Shown in pieces: positions 44,444 through 55,500 of a stretch of 64,000 nt of DNA. The notes under the pieces are model-generated. The model made no database searches. It was not told the origin of the DNA and saw only the letters and a program-made list of their open reading frames with translations. Within the stretch, counting starts at the first letter, position 1. Every line of letters begins with the position of its first letter. Both the position numbers and the translations under genes were made by a program. Source of the DNA: Chitinophagales bacterium (GTDB lineage: Bacteria > Bacteroidota > Bacteroidia > Chitinophagales > Chitinophagaceae); contig JAFLBL010000004.1 of assembly GCA_017303855.1 (NCBI GenBank), positions 248,001 to 312,000 of the forward strand. The letters are read 5' to 3'.

Positions 44444-44589
44444 GCGGTTAACATGTATAACCGGAAATTGGTATGTGTCTTTTTCCGGGAACGATTGCGT
44501 AGAAATATCAGCATGTTCAGGATAGTTCAGGATGATTGGCGGTTAACATATTACAATCTTAGCTACTGTAAACAATTAATTGCTGCTGT
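44444..44589. promoter_or_regulatory. upstream region of second susC with direct repeats
   Basis: GCGGTTAACAT occurs at 44444-44454 and 44539-44549, and a 10-base tandem (GTTCAGGATA, GTTCAGGATG) at 44515-44534. TGTAAACAA (44567-44575) also occurs upstream of the MIOX gene (16216-16224). These may be regulator sites for the SusC/SusD pair; no clear promoter core is seen. Confidence 0.4.
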
Positions 44590-47500
44590 ATGAATCTACC
44601 AACTGCCTTGCGCAGAGGATCTGGTATATGCCTGTTCCTGCTGCACTTATCCTTTTTTGTATTTGCCCAAAACAATATTAAAATCACCGGAAAGGTTTCA
44701 GACGAAACCGGTAAGCCATTACAGGGTGCTACTGTACAGGTAAAGGGTTCCACCAACGGAACGGCTACCCGTGCGGACGGTACTTTTGAAGTGCTTGCTC
44801 CTTCTTCCAATGCCGTCTTGCTGATTACTTCAGTAGGATTTACGGAAATGGAATTTGCCCTGGCCGGTAAAACCGATGTGAGTATCACACTCACCAGTAC
44901 GGCTGCTGCCTTGCAGGATGTAGTGGTGGTGGGATATGGTACCCGTAAAAAAGTGGAAGTAACCGGTGCCACTACCTCCATTGCCGGTGATAACCTGCGT
45001 ACGGTACAGACCGCCAACCTGACTCAGGCCCTGCAGGGCCGGCTGGCCGGTGTGGATGTAACCATGAGTGGTTTTCGTCCGGGACAGGGAGCTTCTATCC
45101 GCATCCGGGGTAACCGTTCACTGAGTGCCGGTAACGATCCGCTCTACGTGGTGGATGGATTTCCGGTTTCCTACACCATTGATGATATGAACCCCGCCGA
45201 TATAGAATCCGTGGATATCCTGAAAGACGCGGCGGCTACAGCGGTATATGGTGTACGTGGTGCAAACGGCGTGGTACAGATTACCACCCGCAAAGGGAAA
45301 GCCGGTAAAATTTCCATCAATTACCAGGGATCACAATCCGTGGAAACCATCATCCGTCAGTTACCCATTTTTAATGGTCCTGAAATTGCCGACTCCTGGA
45401 GACAGGCTTTCTTTGCCGATAAAAGTTATACCCGCACAAGAGGTGTGGCTACGGCGTCAAACCCGTTATATTATTATCCGTCTGCTTTAAATGATATTGC
45501 CTTGTTCTGGACCCGCTTCGGCAGTGTGGAACAATGGAATTCAATTAAAGACGCGTACACATGGGACGTATATGATCCGTCCACCAATACGTTTATTGCC
45601 CGTAAAAGAGCTACCACTGCGGAAGAAAGAACAATGATGCAGAACCTGGGCATCACTACCCAGCTGGATAGTGTGGACATCTATGATCCTTCCAAAGTAA
45701 AGAGTTTTGACTGGCAGAATGAAGTGGGACTGCGTCATGGTACCACTACCAATCATAATATCAGTGTGACCGCGGGCAGCGAAAAATTCAAAGCCTCCTT
45801 TAATGCCGGTTACTTTAAGCAGAAGGGCATTGAATACGGGTTTGATTATACCCGCTATACAGTGGGTAATTCGGCCGAGTTCAAACCCGCGAAGTTTATC
45901 ACTTTTGGCGCCACGGTGAATTTTATTCACAGCATCACCAATGCCACTACCAGTTCTTATGCCAACTCCTCCGGTATGATTCCACTGGTGGAGCCGTTTG
46001 ACACCGCGGGTAACTGGATCATGTTCCCCAACCGCGATGCGCAGATCATCAACGCGATCAATGACCGTAATACCGTTTTTGATGAAACCAAAATAAACCG
46101 GGTATTCGGTAATGTATTTGCCGAAGTGACTTTCTTTAAAGGACTGAAATACCGCACCATGTTTGGTCTGGATACGCGTAACTCTGTGCGTGGTCAGTTT
46201 AATGGCGCACAATCTTCCATCCGCTTAGGCAGTGTGGCCAATGCCACCCAGACTACCAATCAGTCTTCTTCCTGGGTGTATGATAATATCCTGACTTATA
46301 ATACACGTATTGCTTCAGATCATTCCCTGAATGTAACCCTGCTCCAGGAATTACAAAGTCTGAACAGGGCTTCCTCACTCTCCATGAGCGCCAATAACCT
46401 GATCTTCGAAGCACAGAAATGGTATTCATTACAACGTAATACCGATGCAACGGTGACCGGTTCCGGTACCTTCTCTTCCACCCAGTATCTTTCTTATATG
46501 GGACGCGTGGAGTACGGGTATAAAAACAAATACCTGTTTACATTCAGTAACCGGTATGATAATTCGTCCGTACTGGCAGAAGGTAATAAAGGAGCGTGGT
46601 TCCCCTCCGCCTCCGTAGCCTGGCAGCTGGACCGTGAGGAGTTCTTCCACAACCAGCATATCCTCAGCAGTGCCCGTCTGCGGGCCGGATATGGCCGTGT
46701 GGGTAATGCCTCTATCGCTCCTTATCAGACCGGTGGTCCACTGGCTTTTACCAATTACAATTGGGGAAATGGGGTAGCCGCTATCGGTACCGCACCCACA
46801 ACTTTCCGTACACCCGATCTCTCCTGGGAAAAAACATCGACAACCAATATCGGTCTTGAATTCGGTTTGCTGAAAAACCGCATCACCGGTACCATTGATC
46901 TGTATAGTTCAGACACCAGGGATGGCCTGCAGAGTAAATCTATTCCCGGTGCCAATGGGGTTACTTCCGTATTTGTCAATCTCGGTAAAGTCACCAACAA
47001 GGGAGTTGAAATCATGCTGAGTTCTCAGAATATTAATAAAGGAGATTTCCGCTGGTCTACCGATTTCGTATTTACGAGGAACAAAGAAAAAATTGCGGAT
47101 ATAGATGGCAGTGGTAACAGCAACTTTGCCAACCTTTGGATACTGGGTCAGCCGCTCCAGGTATACTGGGGCTTCCAGAGTCAGGGTATCTTCCAGTACA
47201 GTGATACCGTACCGGGCAAAGGCATCCTGGCTACTTATTACTGGCAGAAAGCCGGTAACCGGACCAATGTAAACTATCAGCCCGGACGTATCCGGATTAT
47301 GGATGCGAATAAAGACACCGCTTTCAGTCCCGCAGATCGTGTGATCCTGGGTTCGCATAACCCGGACTATACCATGAGTATCGGTAATACCGTCGGGTAT
47401 AAAAATTTTGAACTGAATGTACTGGCTTACTTCCGTATGGGGGGCATGTACAGGGTACCACGTCCGGGACTGGTTGGACGGTATCAGTCCAGCAAAGTCA

Positions 47501-47844
47501 ACTACTGGACACCTACCAATCCCAGCAATGAATACCAGCAGCCTACACAAACCAGTGATGTACCGCTGAACTGGGAAGCGCTGACGTACAGAAAAGCAAC
47601 CTATATCAAGATCAAGAATATCACACTGACTTACCGGATACCTAAAAACCTGACATCAAAAATGCACATGAATAATATGGCTGTCTATTTCAGTGCGGTC
47701 AATCCGATTTTGATTCACAGCAGTTCCGATTATGATCCGGAAACCGTGCCTTACCGTGAATTCCCCGGTACCACTACCAACCAGACCGGACCCACCTCTT
47801 ACAGCTACCGGAGTTTTGTCTGTGGTGTAAGAATGGATTTATAA
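44590..47844 (+). CDS. SusC-family TonB-dependent outer-membrane transporter
   Basis: 1084 aa. Signal peptide ending FVFAQ, regulatory-like domain (~30-110, KITGKVSDETGKPLQGATV), plug with LTQALQGRLAGVDVTMSG and ILKDAAATAVYGVRGANGVV, then the barrel. Longer than the first SusC in the window (1015 aa). Followed by its SusD partner after 30 bases. The neighbourhood (RhaM, GH105, sulfatase) suggests import of an acidic or rhamnose-containing oligosaccharide, which is an inference. Confidence 0.95.
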   Translation: MNLPTALRRGSGICLFLLHLSFFVFAQNNIKITGKVSDETGKPLQGATVQVKGSTNGTATRADGTFEVLAPSSNAVLLITSVGFTEMEFALAGKTDVSITLTSTAAALQDVVVVGYGTRKKVEVTGATTSIAGDNLRTVQTANLTQALQGRLAGVDVTMSGFRPGQGASIRIRGNRSLSAGNDPLYVVDGFPVSYTIDDMNPADIESVDILKDAAATAVYGVRGANGVVQITTRKGKAGKISINYQGSQSVETIIRQLPIFNGPEIADSWRQAFFADKSYTRTRGVATASNPLYYYPSALNDIALFWTRFGSVEQWNSIKDAYTWDVYDPSTNTFIARKRATTAEERTMMQNLGITTQLDSVDIYDPSKVKSFDWQNEVGLRHGTTTNHNISVTAGSEKFKASFNAGYFKQKGIEYGFDYTRYTVGNSAEFKPAKFITFGATVNFIHSITNATTSSYANSSGMIPLVEPFDTAGNWIMFPNRDAQIINAINDRNTVFDETKINRVFGNVFAEVTFFKGLKYRTMFGLDTRNSVRGQFNGAQSSIRLGSVANATQTTNQSSSWVYDNILTYNTRIASDHSLNVTLLQELQSLNRASSLSMSANNLIFEAQKWYSLQRNTDATVTGSGTFSSTQYLSYMGRVEYGYKNKYLFTFSNRYDNSSVLAEGNKGAWFPSASVAWQLDREEFFHNQHILSSARLRAGYGRVGNASIAPYQTGGPLAFTNYNWGNGVAAIGTAPTTFRTPDLSWEKTSTTNIGLEFGLLKNRITGTIDLYSSDTRDGLQSKSIPGANGVTSVFVNLGKVTNKGVEIMLSSQNINKGDFRWSTDFVFTRNKEKIADIDGSGNSNFANLWILGQPLQVYWGFQSQGIFQYSDTVPGKGILATYYWQKAGNRTNVNYQPGRIRIMDANKDTAFSPADRVILGSHNPDYTMSIGNTVGYKNFELNVLAYFRMGGMYRVPRPGLVGRYQSSKVNYWTPTNPSNEYQQPTQTSDVPLNWEALTYRKATYIKIKNITLTYRIPKNLTSKMHMNNMAVYFSAVNPILIHSSSDYDPETVPYREFPGTTTNQTGPTSYSYRSFVCGVRMDL

Positions 47845-47874
47845 TCATTAACCGACTATTTAAAAAATTAAGAT

Positions 47875-49851
47875 ATGAAACGCAGTACACAAAAAATATA
47901 CTGGCTGATGGCCGGAGCCCTGTTGCTCACGGCGGCATCCTGTAAAAAATTCATCAAGGAGGAACTGGTCACCACCCTTACCGAAGATTATTATAAATCG
48001 GATGCCGGATTGGAAGATCTTGTAAAGTCCGCATATACACCGCTTCAGTGGAAATATACCGGCGAACAGTCTTATTGTATGTATAATTTCGGCGTGGATG
48101 AATTCCGTGAGGGAGATCAGTTCAATAACGTGCGTTACAATGATTATGACGCGAACCTGAATGCCAATGACGCCTTTGTAAACGATCTCTGGAATAACAA
48201 CTATGCCGGTATCCGCCGTTGCAACCAGGGGATTGAACTGATTGGCGCTTTCAATGATCCTGCATCCCGTGTACTGGGCACCCAGGCACAGAAAGACCTG
48301 CGGATTGCCGAACTCAAAGCATTACGCGCGTATTATTATTTCCAGATGGTGCAGCAGTTTGGCGGAGTGCCGCTGATTACATCAGTGCCGTCTGCCCCGC
48401 AATATGAATTTCCCCGTGCTTCGGTAGCCGCGGTATATGAGCAGATCATCAGTGATTTCAGAACAGCCGGACCGAATCTTCCCTGGCGTTATACGGGTAC
48501 CGATCGCGGACGTGCCACCCGGGCAATGGCCTATCATTTTCTGGCCAAAGCTTACCTGACACGCGGAAGTGCGGTTACAGATGTACGTGGACAAAAGTCA
48601 ACGGATATGGATAGTGTGATTGTGTTCGCGGATTCAGTGATTGCCCGCAGTGGTCATGCACTGGAAGCGGATTATGGCTCCCTGTTTAATGCCGCTTATC
48701 CGGATGGTAAGATTCCGGTGCTGGGAGAAAATGGCACACCACCCGCATCATCCAAAGCAAAGATTGACGCGAATAATGCCAGCAATGAAATCATCTTTGC
48801 CGCTCAGTTCAGTTCCAACCTCAACCTGGCCGGTACGAATAACCAGACACACCTGTTTTACCCGGGACAGTATGATGCGGGGATGCCGGGTATGACCCGT
48901 GATTTCTTTAATGGCCGTCCGTTCAGAAGATTGCGTCCTACGGATTATTCTATTGATATTTTTGATAAAATAAACGATTCCCGTTTCTTTAAAACATTCC
49001 AGACGGTGTTCTACAGAAATGTGGCGTCTAATACCGGTTTGCCTGTTTTCACGGCGGCCAACGCACCGACACCTGCTTTGGTTGGTAAACCCCGTGTCGG
49101 GTTGGGTGATTCTGCGGTTTTGTTTATCGTGAATCCTTCAAATATGCCTTTGCTCACATCAACCATTGCCGGCATGCGGTATTATGGTGTGTATGCCCGG
49201 TATAAGCAGACCACCGTGGGTGGCCCTGTTACAACTGATTTCTCCAATAACAAGTACCTTACCATGTGGAAGTTTTCCGATCCCATCCGGCTTACTACCA
49301 CCAATAATGAAGCCCGTGGTATCCGCAATGGTACACTGGCCCGCCTGGGCGAAACCTACCTGGTGATTGCAGAAGCGTATGGCCGTAAAGGCGATTTTAC
49401 CAATGCCCTGAATTATGTGAATATTCTCCGGAGAAGAGCCGCGTATAAAGCGAATGAAGAAAGAAGCCCGCAGATATGGTTGTATATGGGCGGCCCCACA
49501 GGCCTTTCCAATACGGAAACCAGCAACCTGGCAACCCAGGCCCTTTTTGCCGGCAATACCGCCAGTGAACTGTATCCGGCATCTGCCACTACAACCGAGA
49601 AAAGGTTTATTCATTTTATCCTGAATGAAAGAACCCGTGAGCTTTGTGGCGAATTTTACCGCTGGGAGGACCTGGTGCGTACGGAAACGTTTTACGAGCG
49701 TACACTGCTGAACAATCCGGATATCAGTGCCTCTTTTGCCCAGCATCACAAACTCAGGCCGATTCCTTATCTGCAGATGATTGCCCAGCAGATCAACGGT
49801 CAGCCGATGACTGCCTCCGATATGGCTGCTTATCAGAATCCGGGCTATTAA
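47875..49851 (+). CDS. SusD/RagB-family lipoprotein
   Basis: 658 aa, long for SusD (usually 500-600). Lipobox TAASC with Cys23, helical repeats typical of SusD such as ELKALRAYYYFQMVQQFGGV, and the C-terminal NERTRELCGEFYRWEDLVRT and final NPGY. The extra length lies mainly in the middle (~residues 280-460). Partner of the SusC upstream; a hairpin terminator follows 36 bases after the stop. Confidence 0.95.
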   Translation: MKRSTQKIYWLMAGALLLTAASCKKFIKEELVTTLTEDYYKSDAGLEDLVKSAYTPLQWKYTGEQSYCMYNFGVDEFREGDQFNNVRYNDYDANLNANDAFVNDLWNNNYAGIRRCNQGIELIGAFNDPASRVLGTQAQKDLRIAELKALRAYYYFQMVQQFGGVPLITSVPSAPQYEFPRASVAAVYEQIISDFRTAGPNLPWRYTGTDRGRATRAMAYHFLAKAYLTRGSAVTDVRGQKSTDMDSVIVFADSVIARSGHALEADYGSLFNAAYPDGKIPVLGENGTPPASSKAKIDANNASNEIIFAAQFSSNLNLAGTNNQTHLFYPGQYDAGMPGMTRDFFNGRPFRRLRPTDYSIDIFDKINDSRFFKTFQTVFYRNVASNTGLPVFTAANAPTPALVGKPRVGLGDSAVLFIVNPSNMPLLTSTIAGMRYYGVYARYKQTTVGGPVTTDFSNNKYLTMWKFSDPIRLTTTNNEARGIRNGTLARLGETYLVIAEAYGRKGDFTNALNYVNILRRRAAYKANEERSPQIWLYMGGPTGLSNTETSNLATQALFAGNTASELYPASATTTEKRFIHFILNERTRELCGEFYRWEDLVRTETFYERTLLNNPDISASFAQHHKLRPIPYLQMIAQQINGQPMTASDMAAYQNPGY

Positions 49852-49887
49852 CAGGTTTTCTCATAGTAATCGTTAGTATAAGCAAGC

Positions 49888-49919
49888 GAAACTGCATCAG
49901 CAATGGTGCAGTTTCTTTA
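49888..49919 (+). terminator. rho-independent terminator after second susD
   Basis: A 12-bp stem with one G-T wobble: GAAACTGCATCA (49888-49899) and TGGTGCAGTTTC (49904-49915) around a GCAA tetraloop, followed by TTTA. Marks the end of the SusC/SusD transcript. Confidence 0.8.
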
Positions 49920-50189
49920 TTTAATTCATATCTATTAAAAATTATATATAATGTTTAGCTTACGCGGAAACTTAGTTGTGGTGTATTAGTATGACCTAAC
50001 AAAAATCATGTCTGTCCGCAGGATGCCGCAGGATGGTTTTATTCCCGATTCGTAGTTATTTAGACCTGAAAATCGACTGTTATTCCGGCCGGAGATTCAA
50101 CCCACCGGAGATTGCTAATTGCTTATATGAACTACATGTTATCACAACGTATCGCTGCGCTTGCATGCAACACATATAATACTGTATTG
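49920..50189. other. 270-base gap enclosed by two terminators
   Basis: No reading frame of convincing quality. The first 45 bases are very AT-rich (TATTAAAAATTATATATAAT) and could hold a promoter. A terminator at the far end, just before the fasciclin gene, means a transcript started here would either end as a small RNA or serve as a leader that must be read through. Confidence 0.45.
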
Positions 50190-50224
50190 ACCGGGAAGGC
50201 TCCTGCCTTTTCCGGTTTTTTTTT
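50190..50224 (+). terminator. terminator-like hairpin directly before the fasciclin/SusCD operon
   Basis: ACCGGGAAGGC (50190-50200), loop TCCT, GCCTTTTCCGGT (50205-50216) with one bulged T, then eight T residues (50217-50224). It lies 14 bases upstream of the ATG at 50239, with GGAG in between, so it is either the end of a small upstream transcript or an attenuator. Confidence 0.75.
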
Positions 50225-50238
50225 GGAGAAAATTTTAA

Positions 50239-52482
50239 ATGACTAACCGTATGTACAGGAGTAAACTCAGTTTGTTATTGTTGATGGTTGCTTCACTGGT
50301 GCTGGTGCAATGCCGTAAGAAAGCACTGGATGATTATTATGGCAGACCTGAAAACCTGGAGCCCGGTATTTACAAAGTGCTGGAGGATAAGGGTAACTTT
50401 AAAACCTATCTCGCCGCCGTGGACAAGGCTGGTTATAAACAAACCCTTGCTGGTGCGGGTTACTGGACCGCGTTTGTTCCTCATGACTCCGCTTTCCAGG
50501 TTTATTTTACCGCCAATGGAATCAGCGGTATTTCCGCGCTGGATTCAAACGAATGCCGGAAGATTGTAACCTATTCACTGGTGTATAACGCATTCAAGCA
50601 GGAACGTATATCCGATTTTCAGAGCAATACCGGATGGATTGAGAATGCCGCCTTCAAGAGAAGAACGGCCAGCTATACCGGAATCTACGACGCGGTGAAT
50701 ACAACTGGTGGCAATATAAAAGCCATCGCGTCTAACCGGAATAATAACGGGTCGCAATTCTATGTGGATGCGGACAATAACAACAAGCATATCCCCATAT
50801 TTGAAACCGGGTTTATGACCGGCAAATCACTGACCGCTACGGATTATAACTATTTCTACCCGGCTTCCGTATATACAGGCTTCAATGTGGCCAACGCGAA
50901 AGTGGTACAGAAAGACATCCCGGCGGAAAACGGCGTGATCCATGTTATCGACCGCGTTATCACGTCTCTTCCCAGTATTGATCAGTACATCGGCAGCAAT
51001 CCGAACTACAGCGAGTTTAAAAAGATACTGGACAAGTACCTGGTGCAGTATGTCCGGAATGCAACCGTTTCTGAAAATTATAAAAATATCACTGGGACTG
51101 CGGCAGATGTATTTACCAAAGTGTACAACTTCAACCTGGCATTCTCCCCGAATAACGAGAACTTCCTCAAACTCCAGGACAATGACGCGCAGTCGGATTC
51201 CTATTCCATGTTTGTACCGGAAAACGCGGCATTGCTGAATTATATCAATACCGTATTACTGGAACATTATACCAGTCTGGATGCTCTTCCCGCCAGCGTG
51301 ATTTATGATTTTGTAAACGCGCACATGTGGCGTACCGCGGTATGGCCGTCGAAATTTGCCAGTACGTTTAATTCGGTAGGAGAGGAAGCCCGTTTTGATC
51401 CGGCTACTAACGTAACCGATAAACAGGTATTGAGCAATGGTATTTTTTACGGCACCAATAAAGTGCAGGAAGCCAATGTATTCAGCAGCGTATACGGCAA
51501 AGCCTATCTCGATCCGAACTATTCGATCATGACCAGCCTGCTGAACCTGGATCTGAAATTCCAGATATCAAATATTCGTCAACAGTACACATTGTTCCTG
51601 ATCAGTAATGCGGCTTTTAACGCAGCAGGCTATTTTGCAGACCCCACCGTCAGTAATAACGTAAATGAACAATGGCGTTATACCCCTCCGGGTGGTGGTA
51701 CACAACTGACCGGGTCATCCGCCCTGGTCCGTTTGCAGCGTATTCTGAATATGCATGTTATTCCCGGACGGGATATTACCAGCCTGGTTAATCCGGGTGT
51801 GGGTATGACCACTTCCGGCGAATTTATCAGGTTTAATAATAATACGGTATGGGCTGCCGGAAATGGCGATGCTGCCGAAGTGGCCAATGTGTTAAATACA
51901 AAAACAGCACGGAACGGTACGGTTTATTATCTGGATAAAATTCTCAAATTCAGTGAACTGACACCCGGGCGTCATATCGAATCCCTGGGAACGGTATCCA
52001 CGGCGCCGTTTTATAATTTTTTCCAGTACCTGAAGAGTACAGCCATCTGGAACAATACCACCAAGGAAATCGTAGGCGTGGCTTCCGGTTCTTTCTATAC
52101 TTTCTTTATTCCGAATAATGCGGCAATTGTAGCTGCGGTGAATGCAGGTCAGTTACCAGGTACAGGTACAGCGCCGAACATGGTACCGGCTTTCAACCCG
52201 AGTTCACCGGCTGACAAAGACAAGGTCATCAACTTTATCTATTACCATATTCTGAATAAACGGAATATCGCTACGGACGGGCAGGAGAGCGGCAGCCTGG
52301 AAACCTTGTATAAGTTTCCTACCGGCGACCCTTCCACCATATTCGTTAACAACGCAACCATAAATACGATTACCCTGAATGATATGATGAACCGATCCGC
52401 GAATGTGGTGCTGGCCAGCAGCAATAACCTGAGCAACCGTGCCACGATTCACCTCATCGATAATTATTTAAGGAAAAACTAA
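50239..52482 (+). CDS. fasciclin (FAS1)-repeat lipoprotein
   Basis: 747 aa. Lipobox LVLVQC with Cys25, so membrane-anchored, probably surface-exposed. About four FAS1-like domains: ~40-240 (GYWTAFVPHDSAF, NGVIHVIDRVI), ~245-420 (DSYSMFVPENAAL), ~425-570 (YTLFLISNAAF, GTVYYLDKIL) and ~575-745 (FYTFFIPNNAAI, ATIHLIDNYL). FAS1 domains mediate adhesion or ligand binding in other organisms; no enzyme motif is visible. It is the first gene of a cluster with SusC and SusD, 20 bases upstream of the next SusC. A GGAG sequence precedes the ATG. Confidence 0.88.
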   Translation: MTNRMYRSKLSLLLLMVASLVLVQCRKKALDDYYGRPENLEPGIYKVLEDKGNFKTYLAAVDKAGYKQTLAGAGYWTAFVPHDSAFQVYFTANGISGISALDSNECRKIVTYSLVYNAFKQERISDFQSNTGWIENAAFKRRTASYTGIYDAVNTTGGNIKAIASNRNNNGSQFYVDADNNNKHIPIFETGFMTGKSLTATDYNYFYPASVYTGFNVANAKVVQKDIPAENGVIHVIDRVITSLPSIDQYIGSNPNYSEFKKILDKYLVQYVRNATVSENYKNITGTAADVFTKVYNFNLAFSPNNENFLKLQDNDAQSDSYSMFVPENAALLNYINTVLLEHYTSLDALPASVIYDFVNAHMWRTAVWPSKFASTFNSVGEEARFDPATNVTDKQVLSNGIFYGTNKVQEANVFSSVYGKAYLDPNYSIMTSLLNLDLKFQISNIRQQYTLFLISNAAFNAAGYFADPTVSNNVNEQWRYTPPGGGTQLTGSSALVRLQRILNMHVIPGRDITSLVNPGVGMTTSGEFIRFNNNTVWAAGNGDAAEVANVLNTKTARNGTVYYLDKILKFSELTPGRHIESLGTVSTAPFYNFFQYLKSTAIWNNTTKEIVGVASGSFYTFFIPNNAAIVAAVNAGQLPGTGTAPNMVPAFNPSSPADKDKVINFIYYHILNKRNIATDGQESGSLETLYKFPTGDPSTIFVNNATINTITLNDMMNRSANVVLASSNNLSNRATIHLIDNYLRKN

Positions 52483-52502
52483 TCATCCCCAAACTACGCT
52501 AT

Positions 52503-55500
52503 ATGTGGAATACAGTATGCAGGAAATGTTCGGTATTGCTGGTGTTGCTCACCATCAGTCTGGCCGTATCAGCACAGGTGGTTATTAAAGGAAAAGTGGC
52601 CGATAAAAAAGGCAACCCGCTTCAGGGTGTGTCCGTTTCAGTGATTGATGCGGATAACCGGATTGTAAGCGGTACCACCACCGACATCGAAGGAAACTTT
52701 GTGCTGAAAAATGTTAATACGAAAAACAGGCTGTCTTTATCCATTATCGGATACAAGACACTGACCCAGGCAATCGGTACCAAAACGGATTTCGCGGTTA
52801 CCATGGAAGACAGTCAGCAGGACCTCGGCGAAGTGGTCATCATGTCAAGACCCACTTCTTCCAACGGGATGATTAATATCACCGATAAAGACCTGACCAC
52901 GGCCGTTTCAAAAATCAGTGCCAAAGATCTGGAGGAAATGAACTCTGCCAGTATTGACCAGGCCCTGCAGGGACGGTTGAGTGGTGTGGATATTACGGCT
53001 ACCAGCGGCGACCCCGGTGCGGCCATGAATATCCGTATCCGCGGGGTATCCTCCATTAACTCCACCGGTATTCCGCTGATCGTATTGGACGGTATGCCGC
53101 TGGAAACGGAAATTCCCAGTGATTTTAATTTCGGTACAGCTGACGAGCAGGGATATGCGCAGTTATTAAATATTTCCCCGGCGGATATCAAGGATATCAC
53201 CGTTTTGAAAGACGCGGCTGCCACCGGTATCTGGGGTTCACGCGGTTCAAACGGCGTATTGATCATTACCACCAAGCGCGGTATTATCGGTAAGCCGACT
53301 GTAAACTATACATTTAAAGGCTCCACTTCGTTTGTGCCTGCCGCCATCCCGATGCTGAACGGTGATCAGTATTCCACCCTGATTCCGGAAGCGTTTATGA
53401 ACCGGACCGGTACACCACTCAATACCACACAGATCAGGGAGTTTAACTATGACCCCAACGATCCTTACTGGTATTATAATTACAGCAATAACACCAATTG
53501 GGTGGATGCCATTTCCCGCCAGGGTTACCTGCAGGATCACACGATGAGTCTGACCGGCGGCGGAGAAAAAGCAAAATATTTTGCATCCGTAGGTTTCTTT
53601 GATCAGCGCGGTATTACCATCGGTACAGACCTCAAACGGCTGAATACCCGGATCAACCTGGACTATAACGTTTCCGAGAAAATCAAATTCTTTACCAGTA
53701 TCTCTTTTACGCATACTGATCAGTCACGCAACTATGTAGGATCCAATGCCGCCAGCGGCGAATCTTCCATACGGGGTATGGCATATATCAAAATGCCGAA
53801 TATGAGCGTGTTTGAATATGATGAGACCGGTAACCTGACCACCAGCTATTTCTCGCCGGCCGCCAACGTACAGGGACAGTACAGCCGTATTTATAACCCC
53901 GTATCCATGGCCGCCAAAGCCAAATACGATATCCTGGGCGAAAGGGTGGTGCCCCGCTTCCAGGTGGATTATGATATTATACGCAAAGTGCTGAAAGCGA
54001 CTTTTGATGTACAGTTCGATATCAATAACACCAAGAATAAAAGTTTCCTGCCCCAGATTGCTACCGGTCGCCCCAATACCGAGACGGTAGTGAACAGGGC
54101 CTATGACGGAGATATTGATGCTTTTAACGTGAGTACACAGTCTACCCTGGTGTACACACCTCATTTCAAATCCGAGAAGCACAACCTGGTGGCATTCATG
54201 AAATTCCTAACCAACGATTATAAAGCCGTATACCAGGAAGTGATGACTTCCAATACCGCGTCTTCTTTGTTGGTGGATCCCTCCATTCCTTCCAGGACGC
54301 AGAACTCTGATTTAAGAGCGGTATCAGGTACCAATCAGTCTCGTACCATTGGTGGAATCATCAGTGCGCAATACGGATTCAAAGACAAATACCTGTTTAA
54401 TGCCACGGCCCGTGCCGATGGTAACTCCCGGTTTGGCCCGAATTACCGCTATGGTATGTTCCCTTCCATTTCATTCCGCTGGAGAATGTCGGAAGAAAAG
54501 TTCATGCAGAGATTTAAAAAACTGGATGATCTGAGTTTCCGCGTCAGTTATGGTATTGCCGGTGAAGCACCGCGTTACGATTACCTGTTCTTTAATACCT
54601 ATACCACGTACGATTACTCTTATCTCGGACAGGCCGGTGTGATTCCTTCCCGTATGGAACTGAAAAACCTGAGATGGCAGAAACTGCAGGGCTTGAATGT
54701 GGGTGGTAATATCAGTATGTTCAAAGGCCGCTTCCGCGCCGATGTGGAAGTGTACCGCAACCGCACCAAGGATATGTTCTTTGATGGCCTGCAGATTGCC
54801 TCCTATACCGGGTATAATTCCTTATTCATGAACGTGGGTACAATGGATAACCAGGGTTGGGAACTGGCCATGTGGACACAGCCGATCAAAAATAAAAAAG
54901 TAACCCTCGGATTTGATTTCAACGTGTCCGGTAATCAGAATGTGATCCGTGAAATTTCTGAATACTATCCCAGCACACGTGGTGATGTAACCAAAAACGG
55001 TGAATACCTGCGTATTCTCCAGGTGAATAATCCCTTTGGTTCTTTTTACGGATTTAAATACAAAGGCGTTTACCAGGATAAAGATGCAACCATCGCTAAA
55101 GGAGCAAACGGGAAACCGATTATCGGCCCCAATGGACAGATAATCTATATGCGTTTCAGTTACCCGAGTATCGACTATACATTCCAGCCCGGCGACGCGA
55201 TGTATGAAGACGTAAACAAGGATGGTAATATCAACTATATGGATGTGGTGTACCTCGGCAACAGTAACCCCAAACTCTCCGGTGGTTTCGGTCCTTCCCT
55301 TACCGTGAAGAACCTGAAAATCTCTACGTTCTTCAGTTTCCGTTGGGGATATGATGTGGTGAACGGCACCAAGATGAATTCCACCAATATGTATTACTTC
55401 GACAACCAGAGTACCGCAGTGCTGCGCCGCTGGAGAAAAGAAGGGGATGTAACGGATATTCCCCGCGCCCTGATCAATGGTGGTTTCAACTGGCTGGGCA

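Noticed and set aside
44461..44488. CCGGAAA/TTTCCGG hairpin after rhaM as a terminator
   Set aside because: Only a 7-bp stem with a 14-base loop, and no T run follows.
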